Shown here one piece after another: positions 59,535-64,000 of a DNA stretch of 64,000 nt (within the stretch, counting starts at the first letter, position 1; each line of letters starts with the position of its first letter). Source of the DNA: Pseudoxanthomonas beigongshangi (GTDB lineage: Bacteria > Pseudomonadota > Gammaproteobacteria > Xanthomonadales > Xanthomonadaceae); NCBI RefSeq assembly GCF_016820515.1, contig NZ_JADHDV010000005.1, positions 124,001-188,000 on the forward strand, written 5' to 3'. The translations under genes and the position numbers were made by a program. The notes under the pieces are model-generated. The model saw nothing but the letters and a program-made list of their open reading frames with translations, did no database searches and was not told the origin of the DNA.

Positions 59535-61487
59535 TCACTTGCCCAGGTGCTTGGCCAGGAACACTTCCATGCGCCGGTACAACTCGGCGCGATTCTCCGG
59601 CTTGTAGAAACCATGGCCTTCGCCGCCGACGACCAGCGTTTCCACGGGAGTACCCTGTTTCTTGAACGCGTTTTCCAGCGCGTTGAACTGGTCCATCGGT
59701 ACGCGCTGATCCAGGCGACCCTGCACCAGCATCACCGGGATCTTGATCTTGTCGACATTGCGGGCGGGCGAGTTGGCGGCCAACGTGGCGGGATCGTCAC
59801 CCAGGACGCGATCGAGGTAGCGGCGTCCGGATTTGGTGCCCTGGATATCGCCTTCCTTGTGCATGACCAGCAGATCATAGACGCCCACATACCCGATGGC
59901 GCACTTGTACAGTTCCGGATACCGGATCGGGTTCATCAACGCGGCATAACCGCCGAAGCTGGCACCGTACGTGCAGATGCGATCGGGGTCGGCGAGCTTG
60001 TTGTCGATCGCCCAACGCACGCCGTCGGCGATGTCGTCCATCATCTTGCCGCCCCATTCGCGGTAGCCCAGCTGCTCGAACGCTTCACCACGTCCACCCG
60101 AGCCACGAAAGTTGACCTGCAACACCGCATAGCCGCGACTGGCTAGGAACTGCACGTCGTCGTCGAACGTCCAACTGTCGTACACGTCGTAAGGGCCGCC
60201 ATGGGCCATGACAACCAGCGGCTGCGGACCCGTGGCGCCCACCTTGGCGGTGTAGAAGCCGAACAACTTCAGACCGTCCTTTGTCTTGAACTCGAAAGGC
60301 CGCATGGGGGCCATCTGCTCGGGCTTGATCCAGGCGCGCACCTGGCTGATCATTTGGACCTTGCCTGCACTGCGGTCCAGTACGTAGTAGCTCCCCGGGT
60401 GCCGGTCCGACCAAGTAGTGAACAGAACTTTCTGGTTGTCGCGGCTGAAGTCGAGAATGCTGACCATCTGGCCGGGGAATGCCTTGAGCAGACCCGCATG
60501 CAGCTTGGCCCACTCGGAAGTGTTGTCCAGATAGCGGATGGATGGCTTGTCCGAATCGAAGATGACACCGAAGGGGACGCCATCATGGCCGCCATACAAC
60601 AGTCGGGTCACGGCTGCGTCGTCACGACCGATCAGCAGATCGCGCGTGCCGCTGGTGAAGTCGACTTTATATAGTTGTGCGGGCTCGCGCTTATCGGAAA
60701 TCAATGCGTATGCGGTGTTGTTGTCCTTGTCGAAAGTTAGGCCATACATCGTGTACCCGGCTAGGCTCTTCGGCACGGCTTGCCAGTCTCCTTCCGCAGC
60801 GGGGCGATAGTGGAGGACGGGTAAGTCGTTGGGGCTTCTGGTGATACGCAGGCGTGGCTTGCCATCCCGGTCGTAGTAGAAGTTGGCCGGTCGGGATGAA
60901 CGCTCGATTTCCTGACGGCTGCCAGTCCGGGTATTGACTTTGTAGATAACGGTTGGAGATTCTTCGCCGCAGACGCTCGACCAACAGGTGAAATCCACCA
61001 GCACGCTGCCGGGTTCATTTTCCAGTATGTGGTCGATGTCGGCGAAGCCCTGGTCCTTGCGGCGACCTGTGCGGGCACCGTCGTCCTTGACGTAAGCAAA
61101 CAGGGTTTCCTGGGTCTTGCCACGAACGTCCGATGAAAGCAGTTCGCCATAGCTGTAGGGGCGCGCGTGCAAAGCTTCCATCTTGGCGCGCGACACGACG
61201 ATCTGGTCGTCATCACTCCATATGGGATCCGAGACGTGTTGCTGTGGGCCGAACCGCAGCACCTGCACGTTGCCACTGCCATCGAGAGGAACGATCTGCA
61301 GCTGCGTTTCCAGGCCATCTTCAGTGGGTACCGCCATGGCAACATATTTGCCACTGGGCGACAGTGATACGGCGCTTACGGTGCCGTGTCGGGCGAAATC
61401 TTCCACCGTGACTGATTGTGCAGACGCACTCGTTACCCACAGGGCGCACACCAGTGCAGCCCACTTCAATCCATTTGATGCGTACAC
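59535..61487 (-). CDS. exported S9 family peptidase (acylaminoacyl/prolyl oligopeptidase type)
   Basis: A 650-residue serine peptidase with signal peptide (VYASNGLKWAALVCALWVTSASAQ). The start is GTG 61487 with GGAGGA right before it. A beta-propeller of about residues 35-400 is followed by a hydrolase domain: VMAHGGPYDVYDSW, nucleophile ICTYGASFGGYAAL near residue 490, aspartate LVQGRLDQRVPMDQ, histidine VGGEGHGFYKPEN. It removes acyl-amino acids or dipeptides from peptides in the periplasm. GC content falls in its N-terminal half (about 60590-61400), where AT-rich codons appear, unlike the neighbours. Confidence 0.86.
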   Translation of the reverse strand: MYASNGLKWAALVCALWVTSASAQSVTVEDFARHGTVSAVSLSPSGKYVAMAVPTEDGLETQLQIVPLDGSGNVQVLRFGPQQHVSDPIWSDDDQIVVSRAKMEALHARPYSYGELLSSDVRGKTQETLFAYVKDDGARTGRRKDQGFADIDHILENEPGSVLVDFTCWSSVCGEESPTVIYKVNTRTGSRQEIERSSRPANFYYDRDGKPRLRITRSPNDLPVLHYRPAAEGDWQAVPKSLAGYTMYGLTFDKDNNTAYALISDKREPAQLYKVDFTSGTRDLLIGRDDAAVTRLLYGGHDGVPFGVIFDSDKPSIRYLDNTSEWAKLHAGLLKAFPGQMVSILDFSRDNQKVLFTTWSDRHPGSYYVLDRSAGKVQMISQVRAWIKPEQMAPMRPFEFKTKDGLKLFGFYTAKVGATGPQPLVVMAHGGPYDVYDSWTFDDDVQFLASRGYAVLQVNFRGSGGRGEAFEQLGYREWGGKMMDDIADGVRWAIDNKLADPDRICTYGASFGGYAALMNPIRYPELYKCAIGYVGVYDLLVMHKEGDIQGTKSGRRYLDRVLGDDPATLAANSPARNVDKIKIPVMLVQGRLDQRVPMDQFNALENAFKKQGTPVETLVVGGEGHGFYKPENRAELYRRMEVFLAKHLGK

Positions 61488-61799
61488 GGTTCCTCCCCAG
61501 GAACTTGTGCGGGTGTGCGCGGATGGTGCCACTCCGATGGGTAGCTTGTCACCGGGCGGTGCATCAGGGGACGGGGAGGACGACCCCGAACAGGCCAGTG
61601 TGAAATGTTCGCAGGGCGATCAGGCGTCGGGCGATGCGAGTAGCGCCTTCAGGGTTTAGGTCTCCAACTGCCCACGCTGCCAGCGTGGGACGCGGCGAAG
61701 CATCCGGAATCAGCCGTCGAGCCAAAGCCATGCCCTGGGGGCATGGCTGGCGCGGGTGGCACCGCCGTCGCCACGGCCGCCGGCGGTGGGTCGCCGTGA
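61488..61799. other. 312-base gap with two hairpins
   Basis: Between the S9 peptidase start and the parE stop. It holds an AT-richer probable promoter near 61490-61520 and two clear hairpins: CCCACGCT-3-AGCGTGGG at 61671-61689 and AGCCATGCC-5-GGCATGGCT at 61726-61748. The second lies about 50 bases behind the parE stop and may end that transcript. No T-run is present. Confidence 0.45.
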
Positions 61800-63689
61800 T
61801 CAGACTTCCAGCGAAGCCAGATCTCCCTTGGTCTCCAACCAGCTCTTCCGCTCGCCCGCGCGCTTTTTCGCCAGCAGCATGTCCATCAGCGAATGGGTCT
61901 GGTCGCCGTCTTCGACGGTCAACTGGACCAGCCGGCGGGTGTCCGGGTGGATGGTTGACTCGCGCAGCTGCGAGGCATTCATTTCGCCCAGGCCCTTGAA
62001 GCGGGTGACGTTGACCGCGCCCTTGATCTTCTCGCGCTGGATCTTCTCCAGCAGCAGGCGCTTTTCTTCCTCGTCCAGGGCGTAGAACACCTGCTTGCCC
62101 ACGTCCACGCGGAACAGCGGCGGCATCGCCACGAACACGTGGCCGGCCTGCACCAGCGCCGGGAAATGGCGCAGGAACAGCGCGCTGAGCAGGGTCGCGA
62201 TGTGCAGGCCGTCGGAGTCCGCGTCCGCCAGGATCACCACCTTGCCGTAGCGCAGGCCGGAGATGTCTTCCTTGCCCGGGTCGCAACCGATGGCCACGGC
62301 CAGGTCGTGCACTTCCTGCGAGGCCAGCACGCTGCCGGAAGCGACCTCCCAGGTGTTCAGGATCTTGCCGCGCAGCGGCAGGATCGCCTGGAAGTCCTTG
62401 TCGCGTGCCTGCTTGGCGCTGCCGCCGGCCGAATCGCCTTCGACCAGGAACAACTCGGTCCGCGACAGGTCCTGGCTGATGCAGTCGGCCAGCTTGCCGG
62501 GCAGGGCCGGACCCTGGGTGACCTTCTTGCGCACGACCTGCTTTTCGGTCTTCAGCCGCGCGGCGGCACGCTCGATGGCGATCTGGGCGATGCGTTCGCC
62601 CAGGTCGACGTGCTGGTTCAGCCACAGGCTGAAAGCGTCGTGGGCGGCGCCCTCGATGAAACCGGCGGCCTGGCGCGAGCTCAGGCGTTCCTTGGTCTGG
62701 CCGCTGAACTGCGGGTCGGTCATCTTCAGCGACAGCACGAAGGCCACCCGATCCCAGACGTCCTCCGGGGCCAGCTTGACCCCGCGCGGCAGCAGGTTGC
62801 GGAAGTCGCAGAACTCGCGCAGCGCATCGGTCAGGCCGCTGCGCAGGCCGTTGACGTGGGTGCCGTGCTGGGCGGTGGGAATCAGGTTGACGTAGCTTTC
62901 CTGGACCAGTTCGCCGTCCGGCACCCAGGCCACGGCCCAGTCGACGATCTCGGTGTCCTTCTTCAGCTGGCCGACGAACAGCTCCGGTGGCAGCAGCTCG
63001 CGGCCCTGCATCTCGCCCTTGAGGTAATCGCGCAGGCCGTCCTCGTAATGCCAGGCATCGCGCTCGCCGGTGGCCTCGTCGTACAGCTTGACGGTCAGGC
63101 CCGGGCACAGCACCGCCTTGGCGCGCAGCAGGTGGCGCAAGGCGCGCGCGTTGAACTTGGGCGTGTCGAAGTACTTGGCGTCCGGCCAGAAGCGCAGGCG
63201 GGTGCCGGTGTTCTTCTTGCCGACCGTGCCGACGGCCTCCAGCTTCGAGGCAGCGTCGCCGTCGCGGAATTCCATCCGGTACTCGTTGCCTTCACGCTTG
63301 ATGAAGATCTCGACCTTCTTCGACAGCGCATTGACCACGCTCACGCCGACGCCGTGCAGGCCACCGCTGAAGGTGTAGTTGCGGTTGCTGAACTTGCCGC
63401 CCGCGTGCAGGCGGGTGAGGATGAGTTCGACGCCCGGGATCTTCTCTTCCGGGTGGATGTCCACCGGCATGCCGCGGCCGTCGTCGCTGACCTCGCAACT
63501 GCCGTCCTTGTACAGGGTGACCTCGATCTCGCCGGCGTGGCCGGCCAGCGCCTCGTCCACGGAGTTGTCGATGACTTCCTGCGCCAGATGGTTCGGGCGC
63601 GCGGTGTCGGTGTACATGCCCGGGCGGCGCTTGACCGGATCCAGGCCGGAAAGGACTTCGATGTCGGCGGCGTTGTAGCGACTGCTCAT
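61800..63689 (-). CDS. parE: DNA topoisomerase IV subunit B
   Basis: A 629-residue ATPase subunit of topoisomerase IV. GHKL ATP site: VIDNSVDEALAGHAGEIEV, SDDGRGMPVDIHPEEKIPGVELILTRLHAGGKF and SGGLHGVGVSVVNALS. Transducer and TOPRIM follow: ELFLVEGDSAGGSAKQ, KVVILADADSDGLHIATLL, then RFKGLGEMNASQLRESTIHPDTRRL. The length equals E. coli ParE (630); GyrB would be about 800 in gammaproteobacteria, with an extra insert. It acts with ParC to decatenate chromosomes. Quinolone-resistance regions look ordinary. It is divergent from the partial gene at the window edge. Confidence 0.93.
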   Translation of the reverse strand: MSSRYNAADIEVLSGLDPVKRRPGMYTDTARPNHLAQEVIDNSVDEALAGHAGEIEVTLYKDGSCEVSDDGRGMPVDIHPEEKIPGVELILTRLHAGGKFSNRNYTFSGGLHGVGVSVVNALSKKVEIFIKREGNEYRMEFRDGDAASKLEAVGTVGKKNTGTRLRFWPDAKYFDTPKFNARALRHLLRAKAVLCPGLTVKLYDEATGERDAWHYEDGLRDYLKGEMQGRELLPPELFVGQLKKDTEIVDWAVAWVPDGELVQESYVNLIPTAQHGTHVNGLRSGLTDALREFCDFRNLLPRGVKLAPEDVWDRVAFVLSLKMTDPQFSGQTKERLSSRQAAGFIEGAAHDAFSLWLNQHVDLGERIAQIAIERAAARLKTEKQVVRKKVTQGPALPGKLADCISQDLSRTELFLVEGDSAGGSAKQARDKDFQAILPLRGKILNTWEVASGSVLASQEVHDLAVAIGCDPGKEDISGLRYGKVVILADADSDGLHIATLLSALFLRHFPALVQAGHVFVAMPPLFRVDVGKQVFYALDEEEKRLLLEKIQREKIKGAVNVTRFKGLGEMNASQLRESTIHPDTRRLVQLTVEDGDQTHSLMDMLLAKKRAGERKSWLETKGDLASLEV

Positions 63690-63934
63690 GTTCGGTGGTC
63701 GGATGCTCGTGTGTCGGGGCGCGGCAGGGAGGCCGGCCAGGCGATAGGCCCGGGCGGCTGCGCATCGGGAACGTGTCGGTCCCGCGATGCGGCGAGACGC
63801 GAAGTGTGCGGCCAGCGCGCCGTTTTTGCACGTTCAGGAGCGGGCGAGCGCCAATGCGGTATCGTGCGCGCGTCAGTTGAGTGCCGCCGTTCCGGCCCCC
63901 ATCTGGCGATGCAACGAGTGAATGGAGACGAGCC

Positions 63935-64000
63935 ATGAAACCGCGCAAGCTGTTGATCCTCACCCTGGCCGCCGTGACGGCCGCCGCCGCCGGCCTGGCG
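63935..64000 (+). CDS. partial gene for an exported protein, cut by the window end
   Basis: The first 22 codons are visible (MKPRKLLILTLAAVTAAAAGLA), a normal signal peptide with GGAGACG before the ATG. The product is unknown because the rest lies beyond the window. Confidence 0.6.
   Translation, partial: MKPRKLLILTLAAVTAAAAGLA

Noticed and set aside
61800-63689. Calling the type II topoisomerase gene gyrB
   Set aside because: The length of 629 residues and lack of the GyrB-specific insertion fit ParE.

Overview
The window is one contiguous stretch of GC-rich, gene-dense chromosome. Codon use, gene content (two FecA-type receptor loci, RraA, LpxR-like protein, ParE, SlyD, YbdK) and above all the dispersed GTGG/GTAG-headed palindromes (SMAG-like REP elements) point to a gammaproteobacterium of the Xanthomonadaceae/Lysobacterales (Lysobacter, Luteimonas, Pseudoxanthomonas or Stenotrophomonas-like). 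This placement is inference from family knowledge. I see no rRNA, tRNA, CRISPR array, transposase or prophage gene.

Layout. 0.1-9.5 kb: RluF-type pseudouridine synthase with a RecF-like ATPase, a universal stress protein, a DMT exporter, TfoX-N and Pr6Pr proteins, an MHS-family transporter, YecE (DUF72), a VOC protein, an LpxR-type lipid A deacylase and RraA. 9.6-17.2 kb: a DUF885 lipoprotein, a GFA/DUF4349/DUF2785 run, a lone TonB-dependent receptor and a LysR regulator. 17.3-25.5 kb: a DMT exporter coupled to an 80-aa protein, a truncated SGNH hydrolase, an ArsR-controlled cupin-DUF2867 gene with a very clear promoter/operator, a cyclophilin-type protein, a divergent RcnR-like/DmeF metal efflux pair, and a PadR/HAAS pair.

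25.5-34.1 kb (minus strand) is the most system-like region. An ECF sigma factor and an overlapping FecR anti-sigma regulator are followed by a TonB receptor with a signalling (STN) domain, a second closely similar receptor without STN, and a secreted prolyl oligopeptidase. Two 28-base sites with matching ends and identical spacing lie in front of the sigma gene and in front of the second receptor. They look like the promoters this sigma factor recognises. Together the genes suggest a self-regulated system for sensing, importing and cutting a peptide.

34.5-47.5 kb: a small secreted protein, an intracellular PHB depolymerase, a methyltransferase, a HemJ-like membrane protein, a PhoA-type lipoprotein phosphatase preceded by a 253-bp tandem array that has copied the phosphatase 3' end, a DAACS symporter with a GNAT enzyme, an M16 peptidase pair, a thioesterase, two NlpC/P60 enzymes and SlyD. 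47.6-64 kb: a secreted RidA, two DUF418 membrane proteins, an M4 protease with a palindrome in its promoter, a FAD oxidase overlapping a glutathione-reductase gene, a DMT and an MFS exporter, YbdK, an S9 peptidase with a lower-GC section, ParE, and the start of an exported protein cut by the window edge.

All assignments come from reading the sequence and remembered family motifs; no database search was run.
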